Positions 22,602 through 35,463 of a DNA stretch of 64,000 nt are shown here, piece after piece (within the stretch, counting starts at the first letter, position 1; each line of letters starts with the position of its first letter). The notes beneath the pieces were generated by a model. The model did no database searches and had not been told where the DNA came from. It worked only from the letters and a program-made list of their open reading frames with translations. Origin of the DNA: Erythroxylum novogranatense (lineage: Eukaryota > Streptophyta > Magnoliopsida > Malpighiales > Erythroxylaceae); NCBI GenBank assembly GCA_029891385.1, contig JAIWQS010000251.1, positions 496,001 to 560,000 of the forward strand. The letters run 5' to 3'. Made by a program: the position numbers and the translations under genes.

Positions 22602-24104
22602 CTAAACCTTACGCAAACCTAAACTCATCACATGATCCTTAAACGAATCTCGGGGAATAGGTTTCGTTAAGGGATCAACTACCATCTTGTTAGTAGGTAT
22701 ATACTTTATGGCAACCTCCTTATTTGTTATGACATCTCTTACAAAATGATAACGCCTTTTGATATGCTTAGATTTTCTATGAAACTTCGGATCTTTAGCA
22801 AACTGTATGGCTGCAGTGTTGTCACATAACATTTCAACAGGATCATTAACTCTAGGAGTAAGATTAAGATCTTAGAGAAAACTTCTCAACCATATTGCCT
22901 CCTGAGCGGCAAGATAACAAGCAACGTATTCTGCTTCCATTGTCGATAATGCTATACAATCTTGCTTCTTGCTGCACCAAGATATGGCTCCTCTTCCCAA
23001 GGTGAAGACATATCCTGAGGTTGACCAAGACTCATCTAGGTCACTACCCCAATCGGCATCCGAATATCCCCTTAACCTTAAATCCCCGCCTTGATAGCAA
23101 AGGACCAGGTCTGAAGTACCACGAAGGTATCGCAAAATTCTTTTATTTGCTTCACAATGAAGCGAGGTCTGGGTTGCTTTGGTAACGACTTACCAAACTA
23201 ACCGTAAAGCAAATGTCAGGTCGTGTACACAACATAGCATACATTAAGCTTCCTATGGCACTAGCATAGAGAAAATTACTCATTTTTTCTTTTTCCTTCT
23301 CTGTTTTAGGGCATTGATCAAGACTTAAGGTAAGACCCTTTTCAACTAAAGTGTCAACGGGTTTGGAATAATGCATTCGAAAACGTTCCAAGATTTTATT
23401 AATATACGCTTCCTTACTTAAACCAAGAAGCTTCTTGGGACGCTTTCTAGTTATTTCCACACCTAGGACATATCTAGCTTCACCCATGTCCTTCTTATCA
23501 AAGACAGAGGATGACCACTCTTTAGTGGTTTTGAGCATCTCCATATTATTTCCGGCTAGTAATATGTCATCAACATATAAAGTGATAAACAAAATTCCAC
23601 TTGTTGTTCTCTTGACATACACACAATGGTCTTCTGACACCATGACTAAGCCAAAAGAAGTAATGGCTTCATGGAATCTAAAATACCACGATCTGGAAGA
23701 CTGTTTGAGACCATATATGGATCTTTTAAGACGACACACTTTGTCTTCTTGACCTTTTGATACAAAACCAATAGGTTGATTCATATAAATCTCTTCCTCA
23801 AGGTTACCATTGAGGAAAGCAGTCTTTACATCCATTTGAAACAATTCCAGGTCCAAATGGGCAACTAGAGCCAGAAGTAAGCGAATAGAGGCAAATCTCA
23901 CCACAGGAGAAAATGTCTTTTCATAGTCTATACCCTCTATTTGGGTATAGCCTTTCACTATCAAACGGTCCTTGAACTTGTCGATCGTTCCATCCGCTTT
24001 ACGTTTTATCTTGAAAACCCATTTGTTTCCAATTGACTTTTGTCGGAGCGGAAGATCAACTAGTTCCCAAACCTAATTTCGTGTCATTGAGTCCATTTCA
24101 TCCC
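22602..24104 (-). pseudogene. Copia-1 reverse transcriptase and RNase H (broken)
   Basis: The Ty1/copia RT core is clear at 23152-23964: KGYTQIEGIDYEKTFSPV, QMDVKTAFLNG, YGLKQSSRSWYFRF and the catalytic YVDDILLAGN. RNase H follows at 22872-23135 with GYSDADWGSD and ALSTMEAEY. The tail at 22602-22832 has CDNTAAIQFAKDP and TNKMVVDPLTKPI. A frameshift near 23150 separates RT from RNase H, and stops interrupt at about 24080 and between 22872 and 22832. Order RT-RNase H after integrase is diagnostic of Copia. The element cannot make its own enzymes. Confidence 0.9.
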
Positions 24105-26766
24105 TCATGGCATCCATCCACTCTGCATGGTTAGGTGAATCAATAGCCCCTTGAAAAGAGGTTGGTTCGTCGATTTCCAAAGGAGTACAAAGGAAGATTT
24201 CCTCTTCGATTTGGAAATATCGTCGAGGAATTCTTCCACGCGCACTTCTTCGAAATCTAGGACCAACATTTGTCTACCCTGATTCAGGATCTCTCCCCAT
24301 ATCTCTTGGAGATGTGGGGTCTGAATCATGATGAGAACCACTCCCACTATCCCCTTGAGATGTGAGATTTGGAACATGTAGACTATCTACAGGTTCGTGG
24401 TTTAGAGATGGAAGACGGACCTCATTCTCAAATTGGTTCTCTGGGGCAGAAAAAATCTCGGTGACTTGGCGAGTAACTAAATTCTCCCCCTCACCGAGAG
24501 TATCCGGTTGTAACTCATACAAATCTAGGTCCTTTTTTATTTCACCTATGCTTGGGAACTCATCCTCAAAAAACTCCACATTGCGGGAAGCAATTTCTGT
24601 CATGCCACCATTCGGGTGCTCACCATACATAACATACCCTTTAGAATGTTCGGGGTATCTTATAAACACCATTTTAGTGGCTCTTGGACCAAGTTTCCCA
24701 TGTTTATGAGTTGGGTTGTGTACATAACTAGCCAAACCCCATGGGCGTAAATGATCTAAAGAGGGCTTTCTGTCATTCCATAACTCATATGGAGTGGCGG
24801 GTACACTTTTACTGGGCACACGGTTAAGAATATAAGTTGCCGCAAGCAACGCATCTCCCCAAAAACTAATTGGAAGATGAGCGTGTGCCATCATTGACCT
24901 GACCATGTCAAGCAATGTTCGATTCCTACGCTCTGCAACACCATTTTGTTGTGGAGTTCGAGGAATCGTTAGTTGTCTTATTATACCCTTTTTCTCACAA
25001 AATTCTTTGAACATATCAAATAGATATTCTCGACTACGATCAGTCCAAAGAGTTTTAACTCTTCTTTCCAATTGTCTCAACTTCAGTTACAAAACGTTTA
25101 AACACATCAAGCGCTTCATAACGATGAGCTAAAAGATACATATATCCATAGCGCGAATAGTCATCAATTAAAGTGAGAAAATATATAGCCCCATGACGTG
25201 CTTTAACATTCATGGGTCCGCAAATATCAGAGTGAATAAGCTCTAAAGGTTTAGACACCCTTGAAGCCTTACCAAAAGGTTTCACGGTTGCCTTACCGGC
25301 TAAACATGACTCACATCTAGGCAACTTAACCTTAGTGAGTCGGTCTAAAAGACCTTCTTTAGCTAGCCGACTCAATCTTTCTTGGACAATATGACCAAGT
25401 CTAGCATGCCATTTAACAGATTCAGAATCAGGATCAAAATATGAAACATAAACAGAAGATGAATTATCATAACAAGCATCCAAATCAAGAATTAAAAAAT
25501 CGTTTTTCAATGTAGCATGGCCAAAAATATTGCCATTATACATAATATCCAATCCATAATGATTAGAACTAAAAACGAATCCTGATTTCATTAAAGTTAC
25601 AAGAGACACAAGGCAACATCGCACCCCGGGTGCATAGAGAGCATCATGGAGGAGCAAAATATGCCCACCACGTAACTTGAGCTGATATGTCCCTATTCCT
25701 AAGACATCTTCTTCACTACCGTTTCCTAACACGACAATTTGTGAACCCACCAGATACCGATGAAAGTCCACACAGCCAGCTCGATCCCGAACTATGTGTT
25801 TGCTTGCTCCCGTATCTACAATCCAATTAGGAAGATAATTAGCAACTAATGCATGAGAACAAACGTATAAATCAGGAGTTATAGATAAAAAAGGTACCTT
25901 CTTAGGTTCAGGACAATCCCGAGCAAAATGACCTTTCTTTCCACAATTATAGCACTTCACACGTGCCATGTTTTTCTCTCCTTGGCCTTTAGCCTTGTGC
26001 TTCTTGACAATATGACCTTTTGGTCCATTCCTTTGAGGAGGCCGAAAACCTTTTCTTTTACCTCGTTTGGCATTGTGGCCCTTTGGTCCTTTGCTTTTAG
26101 CAACAAAGGCCACATTGGAGAAGTCTGATGCTTTTAAGCGATCCTCCTCCATTTCGAGATGCCTAATGATCTCTGAAAGGGTTTTGACATTTTCATTATG
26201 GGTCAAAACAAGTTTCACATTCTTCCAGTGCTCAGTATGATCTGGAAGAGCCCGAATCACATTCAGGACTTGCTTCTCTTCAGAAATAGCTCGGCCAGCT
26301 GCCTTAAGATCACGAACCATTGCACTCATGGTTCGTAAATGTTCAGCCATAGTACGAGTTGTATTAATCTCGTAGTTCATCCACTTAAGGTGCAAAGCAC
26401 GAAGCCTTGTAGCGGATGTTTGACCAAACGTGATCTTAAGTTTGTCATGTCATAGCCATTGTGGGACAATCCTCAAATTCTCAATTAGATCATCATGCAT
26501 GAAATACAACATAGTATAACATGTCTTGCGATCCTTTTTAAACCAATCTGCATAAGCCTTTAAGGATGCTTGATATTGCTCACTAGCAGTATCAATATCG
26601 TTTCCATCTTTGTCCTTGACTGAAGGCGCAGCCATTATTAGGGTCAAATGTTCGAGCAATTCTCGTTTATTTAGAAGATACTGAATCTTCCTTTGCCACA
26701 TATCATAATTGGACCCATCCAATTTTTCAGTGGTGGACAAATCACCGATCAAGATTTTAGTTGCCA
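24105..26766 (-). pseudogene. Copia-1 gag, protease and integrase (broken)
   Basis: The likely gag start is at 26766 (MATKILIGDL, then KLDGSNYDMWQRKI). One in-frame TGA near 26450 interrupts gag. The nucleocapsid zinc knuckle is CYNCGKKGHFARDC, the protease motif is WIVDTGASKHI, and the GAG-pre-integrase motif is KWHARLGHI. The integrase core begins ELIHSDICGPM, with DDYSR, and continues in a shifted frame after about 25070 with [18 protein letters not shown] stop at 24274 lies in the linker to RT; sense reading resumes (RGRIPRRYFQIE) in the same frame. The minus orientation matches the RT block. Confidence 0.9.
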
Positions 26767-26803
26767 TATCTACAAGTATATATAAACATAATATGAGGCA
26801 CAT

Positions 26804-29045
26804 TTCTATTAATTAAATTATCAAAAAATCACAATTCACATCGTATGATCGAAAATTTCACTAAGCTCATATTCATCTCATACAAAAAATGAACTAGGAA
26901 TTTCTATAATTTAATTAAACTATTTTAATTTGACATGTCACAAAATTGCCAAAAATAAAGAATATGTCAAACTAATTTACAACTAACATTTGATATATGT
27001 AAAACAATATTTAATCTAAAATTATATAAGACTCATTTATATAATATTATTTTAAATATAATATAAAATTATCCATAAAACATATTTATAAAATATTTTA
27101 ATTATATAATATGCAAACAAATTTATAAATTTATAGCATATTTGTAAATGCACAAACAGAACAAGCATAATTTTATCGACACAACGGTACATGCTTATAA
27201 GAACGAAAACTTTCTACTGCATATTAACGTTACCCGTTAACGTTCAAATTGTTACAAGTGAAAAGTTTCAGCGTGGGTATCTTTTAGGAAACCATTTAAA
27301 GCAAAAACATTTAAAGAGCCTCCACTGTGAAAAATTCACAAAAAAACAATACTCTTCTTCTATGTAATAAAGACTTAAAATCACTCACAACAACCGAGAA
27401 AAAAAAAAACACTTAGTTTCCTTGCAAGCCGTCTATTTTAAAACTTTGTAAAACAAGCATATATATACCGATATCTAATTGGCATTATCTAAGCATTTGA
27501 CACCCGTTGTTTATGCACAGTAAAATATTAAATGCATTTAATGGCTGTTGTCAGCGTGGTCGTAAAACCAATACTTGTTAAAACAATTTGTTGTGACAGA
27601 GTGTATCACCATATATACATGAAAATCAAGAAGACTTTTGTTCCTCACACACAATCATGCGTACTGTAACTCCTTACATGTAATGAACAATGTTATGAAT
27701 ATCGTATCGAAATTGAGATCGAATTGAGCTATAAATATAACGGTATCGGTATCGATTAAATCATCGAATGCAGCTTTGAAAAATTTTAAATTTATAAAAT
27801 AGTCTCCAAAATTTTTAAAAATTGCAAAATAATCTATATTGATATATTATACTGTTATCAGTATACTTTACTAGTTTCTTATTTACATCAATCATGCTTT
27901 AAAAATCTTAATAATAAATAATAATGATAATTAATTTGAAATAGTAATAATTTTAAATATTTTACATATAAATAATAACCACAATTAATATAAACAAAGA
28001 TAATCATCATCATACAATTATAAAATTAAGAATAATATAAACTATTTAAAATATTACAATAATACAATTCAACATTTCAAATTATCAAACTCAATCTCAA
28101 TTCTCAAATTCAATTGCTCAATTCTAAATCCAATTGTCATTCATCAATAATTCAACAATTCAATATTATGGGCGGATACAATAATAAATCATCATTCAAA
28201 TTTAATGCACCAAATGACATAAGCTTTCCCATCCAAGATTATCTTAATTTAACTTTAAGTTTTAACACCATTCAATAATCAATAAATCACCATATCAAAT
28301 TTTAATTTCTAATTATCTTCAAATTCAATTTCTAATTCCAATAAATGCAAAATGCAAAATGCCAAAATTCAATTCAAATTTAATTTCAATCTCAATCCCA
28401 AATTTAATTTACAATCCCAAATTTAATTTACAATCCAATTCCAAAATCCAATTCCAATTCCAATTCCAATTCTAAATTTAATTTCCAATCCAATTCAAAA
28501 ATTCAATTCCAATTCCAATTCCAATTCCAAATGCAAAATGTCAAAATCCAATTCTAATCCCAAATTTAATTTACAATCCAATTCCAAAATTCAATTCCAA
28601 TTCTAATTCCAAATTTAATTTTCAATCCAATTCAAAATTCCAATTCCAATTCCAATTCCAAATTTAATTTTCAATCCAATTCAAAAATCCAATTTCAATT
28701 CCAATTCCAAATTTAATTTCCAATCCAATTCAGAATTTCAATTTCAATTCCAATTCCAATTCTAAATTTAATTTTCAATCCAATTCATTAGAAAAATATG
28801 GTTAAAAAAGAAAGAAAATTGAGTTGCATAAATTTCTTTGTTTTCCTTAGTTTCTCACGTTATGTCATTTTCAACAAGGTCTTTCTTTTCACTTACCTCA
28901 TCTCATTTCATATTAATGATTGTTTGATTTATTCAACGAGTTTAGTCTAGTTAAGATAGACTTATTAGCAACATTTGGTGGAACCTAAGCGATTTTTACA
29001 CCTTTGCATCGATCTGTTATAAATTATAATAAATTAATATTCTCA
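26804..29045. other. AT-rich non-coding stretch (possible 5' leader of copia-1 and spacer)
   Basis: No gene, LTR boundary or tRNA primer site was recognised. The first few hundred bases may be the leader/5' LTR of copia-1 but lack a partner. From about 27700 the sequence is low-complexity AT-rich DNA, ending in the AATTCC repeat. Confidence 0.5.
28330..28790. repeat. AATTCC-rich minisatellite with a higher-order unit
   Basis: Runs of the hexamer AATTCC alternate with AATTTAATTT and CAATCCAATTCAAAA words, giving a roughly 50-70-bp higher-order unit repeated about six times. Purely low-complexity; no coding content. Confidence 0.8.
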
Positions 29046-29059
29046 ATTCACTACAAGAA

Positions 29060-29275
29060 ATACATACAATTTGTGACGTTTTATTGATAAAACGTCACAA
29101 ATTGTTTAGACTTTTCGCGACGTTTAAAAAACGTCACGAAAAGTTTCAATTTTTTACGACATTTTATAAAAACGTCGTAAATTTGTAACATTTTTTGCGA
29201 CGTTTTATTGATAAAACGTCACAAAATAAAAACCGCGATGTTTTGCTGAAGAAAACGTCGTAGAAGGGTTAAAAC
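29060..29275. repeat. CACTA left subterminal hairpin repeats
   Basis: Palindromes such as GTGACGTTTTA..TAAAACGTCAC and CGCGACG..CGTCACG occur every 50-60 bases. In CACTA elements subterminal repeats bind TnpA-like protein; that role is inferred here. Confidence 0.8.
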
Positions 29276-29661
29276 ATTGTGGTTTTCGATTTTCTAAAAT
29301 ATACCGCTTCTGCCCAAACTCTCTTTGGTTATCGATTTTCACGACCAAAATCGTACCAAAACTCATCATTCAAAATTGCTTTTCGTCTCAATACCAAGAT
29401 ACCCATTTTCTTTAATCAACCATTGCTCCCTTGTCACCAAAAACAAGTCAACCTTTTACAGGTGTTATTGAGGTTTCCATAAATTATCAACTTTAAGTTA
29501 CGTTTTCTCTTTAGTTCTTTTAGGGTTTTTGTTTTCATGTAGGTTAAGTATTATGTTGGAGAGGAAGCAGAATCGCTTGTAAGTGATGTGAAAAATCAAG
29601 AAGGTATTTCGTGGGCATCTGTGGTATTACCGTGAGTTCCTCGTCTTCTTCTTTTGATTCC

Positions 29662-30046
29662 AGAAATTCTAAGAAACTTTTTGGAGCTTAATCTTCCAAA
29701 AGTCAAGGAAGGTAAGAAGCCAAAGTTCAGTCTAGGAGTGGCTGAGCCTAAACTAGGGTCTCACATCATTGAAGAGACTAAAATCCCTTGCTAAAGTAAT
29801 GAATTTGTTCTTGAGCTTCTTCATGGTGTACGGTTGCATTTTCCGCACTTCATAAAGGACCTAAAGGTTTGTAATTCTTGATTTTTATTCTGGTGTAGTA
29901 CAATCTCCTTCATTTTGTGCTCTCCTTTTGTTGGAGGGATTTATTTCCTACTTGACAGATTTCTTAACCATTTGTTTCCTTCTCTGTTTTACCCTGTGGT
30001 TTGACACTATAGCCTGGTGACCTGGAGAAAGCACAACCTGGTTTGC
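29662..30046 (+). pseudogene. NOP56: Captured NOP56-like exon pieces
   Basis: An exon ending at 29866 translates to LELNLPKVKEG, KKPKFSLGVAEPKLG, SNEFVLELLHGVR and FIKDLK, which I recognise as the NOSIC-side region of the box C/D snoRNP core protein NOP56. A GT at 29867 and an AG before 30013 bound an intron; the next piece reads PGDLEKAQPGL, the expected continuation after DLK. A TAA replaces the Gln codon before SNEFV, and NOP56 similarity ends after about ten residues of the second exon. Retention of the intron shows capture at the DNA level, not from mRNA. It is a fragment and cannot make NOP56. Confidence 0.85.
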
Positions 30047-30627
30047 CCCCTTCCTTCTGCTTTTGAAATCGCTGTCACTGTCGTTCCTCTCGCTCAAATT
30101 GTTGTCGTCCCTGTCACACACCTTCGTTCTTCTACAAACAGTCGCCGGCAACATGAAGGTCCTTCATTTTTTAGAAGATCTTGGTCTTATGTTTGCTATT
30201 GATCCTTAGGGAAGCATCGTCCCTTCATTTAAGGTAAGAAAAATAGGTAAAGTTGTTCATTTTTGAACTATGGGTACTCGTAATTTTCTTTTGTTTCTTG
30301 TGTTGTATTAATTACCCAAGAATCTTTTGTTTTTGGTGAATTTGGATTTCATCTTGGTTATGGACTGAATGTATTTCAATAAAAAGCTTGTTTATTTATA
30401 TGGAAATGGAAAATTGTATTTTGGGGATTTGCTACTTCAGCTACCTCAAATTATTTCTCTTCCGACGTTCTTATTTAATATTTCAGAAGAAGATGGTGAT
30501 AATCAAGGTAGAAAGTGCTTTCCATTGTTTCCGTAATATCAATTTGATAAACATATGTTCCTTTTGTTAAACATTTGTCACTTCTTCTGCTATTGTTTTT
30601 GTGAATTGGTTCACTTTATGGGTTATA

Positions 30628-31032
30628 GGTTTCTCTTTCCAGCTTTGGGAGGATTGATGTTTGACTATGACATTGATGCCACTTCTGGTGTTGCCATATC
30701 ATTGCAGGTGCTTCAAAAATCTAGTAGCCTATTCTCTAATTTTACTAGTTATCCTTCTTGTAACTTATCTTACAACCAATATTTCTTGAATTTGATAATT
30801 GCTTTGTCAATTTATCAATCACCTGAACTTAGTGGGACAACATGGTTCAACCTTTCAAATTGCTCACTTGGCCTTGTGGTATGGGTTATGGGTTATGCTA
30901 CTTGCTCTTTCTCTATTGAATATAGAAGCGTTTTTGTCTGTTTTCTTTTTTCATCAATGAATCAGTCTTTCAAGACTTATGGACTTGAATATCATTAGTG
31001 GTTCACTTTATGGAGCTCTCCTTACTTTATGG
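30628..31032 (+). pseudogene. Captured plastid sugar transporter (xylose-proton symporter-like) exon pieces
   Basis: Three blocks match the N-terminal membrane region of the plant MFS family that includes D-xylose-proton symporter-like 3/plastid glucose transporters. The first (30628-30707) reads FPALGGLMFDYDI and ATSGVAISLQ, followed by a GT donor. The second (30819-30878) reads SPELSGTTWFNLS and LGLV, again followed by GT. The third (about 30997-31032) reads GSLYGALL. The conserved FGYDIG glycine is changed to D and the acceptor before SPEL is CAA rather than AG. Intron remnants separate the blocks, so this is a genomic fragment. No downstream transporter sequence is present. Confidence 0.8.
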
Positions 31033-31559
31033 ACTTCTCGACTAATGTACGCTATACATTTCTTGAGTATATCATTGTCATCTTTACTAAGTATCCTGCT
31101 ATACATTTACTAAGTATATCATTGTCATCTTTACTTGATCATCCACCTATTACGTAGTTTGTGTTTCACTCGCTTTTATGAATTTTGGCTCATATTAGAA
31201 TTCGATTACACTTTTGGCTCTTGAATTTTAAGGGGCCAAGTCTTAAAAAACTTTCAGGTCAACAATGATTTTCTTACCAAAGCTCGTCAATCAAACTAAA
31301 GAAATTACTTAACGTAGTCTATCTACACTTCAGTTGCTTGATGTCTTTGGATTTGGCACCAACAAATAAATTTATTGTAGGAATGAAATGCATCATTTGT
31401 ATTAGCCTCTTCCTTTCCAAGCACTTAGTTTTAGCATTTTGTCGGTCTATCACAACCAAGAACTTTTGACAACATTTAGCGACTACTTGAAGAAACATGA
31501 TGAAACATTGCCTATTGTTAATGGAATGGTCACGGGTATGAGACATGATACTATGAAAA

Positions 31560-31790
31560 GTTGATCTTCAAGTGGACTCCAAAAGAATTCATTGGGTATA
31601 TGTTGTAGAAAATTTGGAAACACGGAAGGGGTGGTCACTCTAAGGATATCATCTCAAAGTTGGTACATGAGCCTCTTGGTTACTTTGGTGATTTCTTTGA
31701 TGGGTTTCGCCTCGCCTCCAATAGAGAGTTTAAGAGGTGTCAACAACAATATCTTGTCATTGCTTATGAACTAATGATTTCTTGGTTTTG
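31560..31790 (+). pseudogene. Unidentified captured coding-like fragment
   Basis: A plus-strand frame reads LIFKWTPKEFIGYML, a stop, then KIWKHGRGGHSKDIISKLV, HEPLGYFGDFFDGFRLAS and CQQQYLVIAYE. The composition looks like real protein, but I do not recognise the family. It sits between the transporter pieces and the AT-rich right part of the CACTA element, and is probably a third captured host exon or a transposase remnant. Confidence 0.35.
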
Positions 31791-32279
31791 GCAAATAATC
31801 CAGACGTTATCCGGCACTCGATAGATAGACTTGATTGTAACATAGGTGAGCCTCCTTTGTAATTAATTTACCTTTTCTCTCTGTCTTTTGTAATATATTG
31901 TTCTTGATGTTTTGGGCTTGATAATCGATATGAAAATTATAATACAAAAGTTCGATGTTTGATGTGTACATATAATTGTATTTTGAAGCACTTCATGTCT
32001 TTGTCTTGCCTCGTATTACCTACTTTAATGACAATTTATGTATCTGAAGGCAAGATGATGTGGAAGCTTTTTTTGAAGTTGTATCTGAAGACTTCAATGA
32101 TTAAAAATTTGTATTAAAATTATTAAAATTGAAGAATTATTAAATAAATAAAATTCATTAATAAGATTGAATAGTTAAACAAATAAGATTAAAAAATTGT
32201 ATTTTAAAAAATAATTATTAAAATTAAAAAATTATTAAATTAATTTGATTTTTGAAAAATTAAAAATAATAATAATAAA

Positions 32280-32635
32280 AACGTCGCGGAAGACATTTCG
32301 CGACGTTTTTAAAAACGTCACTGAAGACCTTCCGCGACGTTTTCAAAAAACGTCGCGGAATGTTAGACAATCCGTGACGTTTTTAAAATGTCGCAGAATG
32401 TTAGAGATTCTATGACGTTTTTAAAAACGTCGTGGATTGTCCAACCTTTTAGTGACGTTTTTAGAAACGTTGTGAAATGTTAGCATTTTTCGCGACGTTT
32501 TTCATAAAACGTCGCAGAAACCTTTTGCTTACACTACATTCTGTGACATTTTTTAAAATGTCGCAGAATACATTCTACGACGTTTTTTGACATTCTGTGA
32601 CGTTTTAAAAACATCGCAGAATGTCTTATTTTCTT
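32280..32635. repeat. CACTA right subterminal hairpin repeats
   Basis: At least eight GACGTTTTTnAAAACGTC-type hairpins, several extended by CGCGGAA or CGCAGAA arms, fill the last 360 bases of the transposon. Confidence 0.85.
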
Positions 32636-32644
32636 GTAGTGATT

Positions 32645-33500
32645 ATTGCAATTTCAAATAATCAGAATACAAAAAGTCTTATCTCTTTTGTTTTTTGACT
32701 TTTCTTCTATCTCAATCTTCTATCTTCTCTCATCTTTGTTTTCTCTATACTATCTCTCTCTCTAACTACACAATCCTATTAACCCTCGCTCAATTATTTT
32801 GCCTTAATAGTTCATCTCATTCTCCTCTCTCTTTTTTCAATCTCGACTATCCATTGCCACCGTTGGAGTTACGTCACTTAACCACCAGAGTCCAGATCCA
32901 GACCAGGGAGGGGCGGCGACGCGGCGTGAGAGGGACAACCAGCGAGATTCAGATGGCGGAGGGACAGACGACGGTGGGCGATGGATGGGCGACAGACACC
33001 AGAGTCCAGATCCAGACCAGGGAGGGGCAGCGACGCGGCGTGAGAGGGACAACCGGCGAGATTCATAAAGGGGAGGGACAGACGGACGGGCGACATAGGA
33101 GATGTGGGTCGAAGGTCGAGTGGGGGGGCGGCGGTGGGTAGTTTTAGGGTTTTTTTTTTCGTTATTTGCAAATGAGTCCCTAAGTTTTTTTAATTTTACG
33201 GAACTACTCGGTATTTTCCGACATCTGTGGTTCCGGCCAGGTACTGACCGAAAACGATTTTTAGGGTATTTTTTTAGGGGTACCGAAAACGGTACCGACC
33301 AAAAATACTAGGGGTAGTTTTTTAGGGTTTTTTTTGGTTATTTGCAAATTAGTCCCTAGATTTTCTAAATTTTGCGGAACTGTCTGGATTTTTCCGGTAT
33401 CTTTGGTACCGACTGGATTTTTTCCTCGGTACAATTGCTAACGTTCGATGGGATCCTGTCGGAACGGAACGATCCGGCCGTGGATCGTCCGATGCGGAAC
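32645..33500. other. Spacer with a GC-rich 118-bp tandem duplication and a second direct repeat
   Basis: No gene is supported. 32881-32998 (ACCAGAGTCCAGATCCAGAC.. unit) is repeated at 32999-33060 onward with few changes. A second direct repeat pairs about 33142-33235 with 33310-33415 (shared words TTATTTGCAAAT, AGTCCCTA, TTTTGCGGAACT). ORFs on both strands here only reflect high GC content. Confidence 0.7.
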
Positions 33501-34277
33501 AGTATTCGACATTCTTCTTGCTAACTCCTCTTTTTCTCATCCTTTCAACCACTTTTTCTCCATTTTTTTCAATTTCATCAAAATTGTTATCACAAACAAT
33601 CAAAATATAATTCCAACTGGAAACTAGTTTCGGATGATAAAAAATCACTAATAAAAGGGAAGTAATTTAGCTAAAAATCCAACCTATACAAAGTTTAATA
33701 CCTTTCTAATGCATTTTTTCTAATTTCTATAATTTTTTGTCTAACCTACTACAAAATAAACAAAATGAGGAAATAAAAGAGAAGCTTCACAGGAAGGAGA
33801 AAAATAATTACCACTTGAAAGTATGGAAAAGAAGAAGAAAAGAATGAAACATTAAATTTGATCAAATTCAAACTTTTCAGCCAATTCAAAGCTCAGTTAA
33901 GATTAGATACTTTAATTTCTCCCCTTTAGACCTGAAATGCAGTTCGACCAACCCGTATATGCCGGCATTGTATGTCTTTAATATAAAGCTAACGCGTGTG
34001 ACTTTCAATGTGAACTTATTAAACAGTAGCATAAATTTTCTCATTTTTGCCAAACTTACAGACAACTTAAAGAACTTGGAAATTTCTCAGCTTGACGGAT
34101 TGACCGAATGAGGAGAAGTTCAATGGAAAATTTAGACGAACAAGAAGTAAACTCAGCTCTGGTTGCGCGTTATAAAAGGTCTTGTGGACTTCGCAAAGAG
34201 TGCCCAAAGTGCACGTCTTGTAGACTTTTCCCACAAGTTTAATTCCACAAGCTTCTGGCTAACCTGAGACATCCTTC
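33500..34277 (+). promoter_or_regulatory. Upstream region of chitinase 1
   Basis: 33510-33930 is shared with 50610-51020 and 57800-58190, marking it as part of the repeated chitinase unit. Close to the gene, TTGAC (34092-34096) and TTGACC (34100-34105) form a tight pair of W-box cores, typical WRKY-factor targets in pathogenesis-related promoters. A second TATA-like word, TATAAAAG, lies at 34171-34178. Chitinase 2 lacks 34091-34202. Regulation is inferred, not shown. Confidence 0.55.
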
Positions 34278-35307
<1,030 letters not shown>

Positions 35308-35463
35308 GGGAATTGCTCTATAACCGTGTTAAGCAACAGAGTAAAATAACAATACGGATGCATTTAGCATATGTATTTGAATAATGAAATATCAGTCTTG
35401 TTACCACCTGTTTTAGAAATTTTATATATTAAGTGAAAGTGATTTTATTGTTCAATAGCTTCC
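35308..35463 (+). other. 3' flank of chitinase 1 up to the copia-2 target site
   Basis: This is the likely 3' UTR, near identical to 59440-59595 behind chitinase 2. CTTCC (35459-35463) is the left target duplication of copia-2. No canonical AATAAA is evident. Confidence 0.6.

Larger units (their letters stand above)
29049..32641. mobile_element. CACTA (En/Spm) DNA transposon, 3,593 bp, non-autonomous, with captured gene pieces
   Basis: The left end reads CACTACAAGAAA (from 29049) and the right end TTTCTTGTAGTG (to 32641), perfect 12-bp CACTA-type inverted repeats. A 3-bp target duplication ATT flanks it (29046-29048 and 32642-32644). Both ends carry arrays of short hairpins built on GACGTTTT/AAAACGTC, the subterminal repeats expected for CACTA elements. 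No TnpA/TnpD transposase was recognised. The interior (about 29280-32050) holds spliced-gene fragments, so it behaves as a gene-capturing, non-autonomous copy. Confidence 0.93.

Noticed and set aside
26804..28850. Possible 5' LTR and primer site of copia-1
   Set aside because: No TGGTATCAGAGC-like site and no segment matching 21444-22118 could be found by eye.
30388..30570. 60-codon ORF between the two captured gene pieces in the CACTA element
   Set aside because: Intron-like composition with no similarity I recognise.
32695..33171. ORFs of 97-148 codons over the 118-bp tandem duplication
   Set aside because: The predicted proteins simply repeat with the DNA repeat and occur on both strands.
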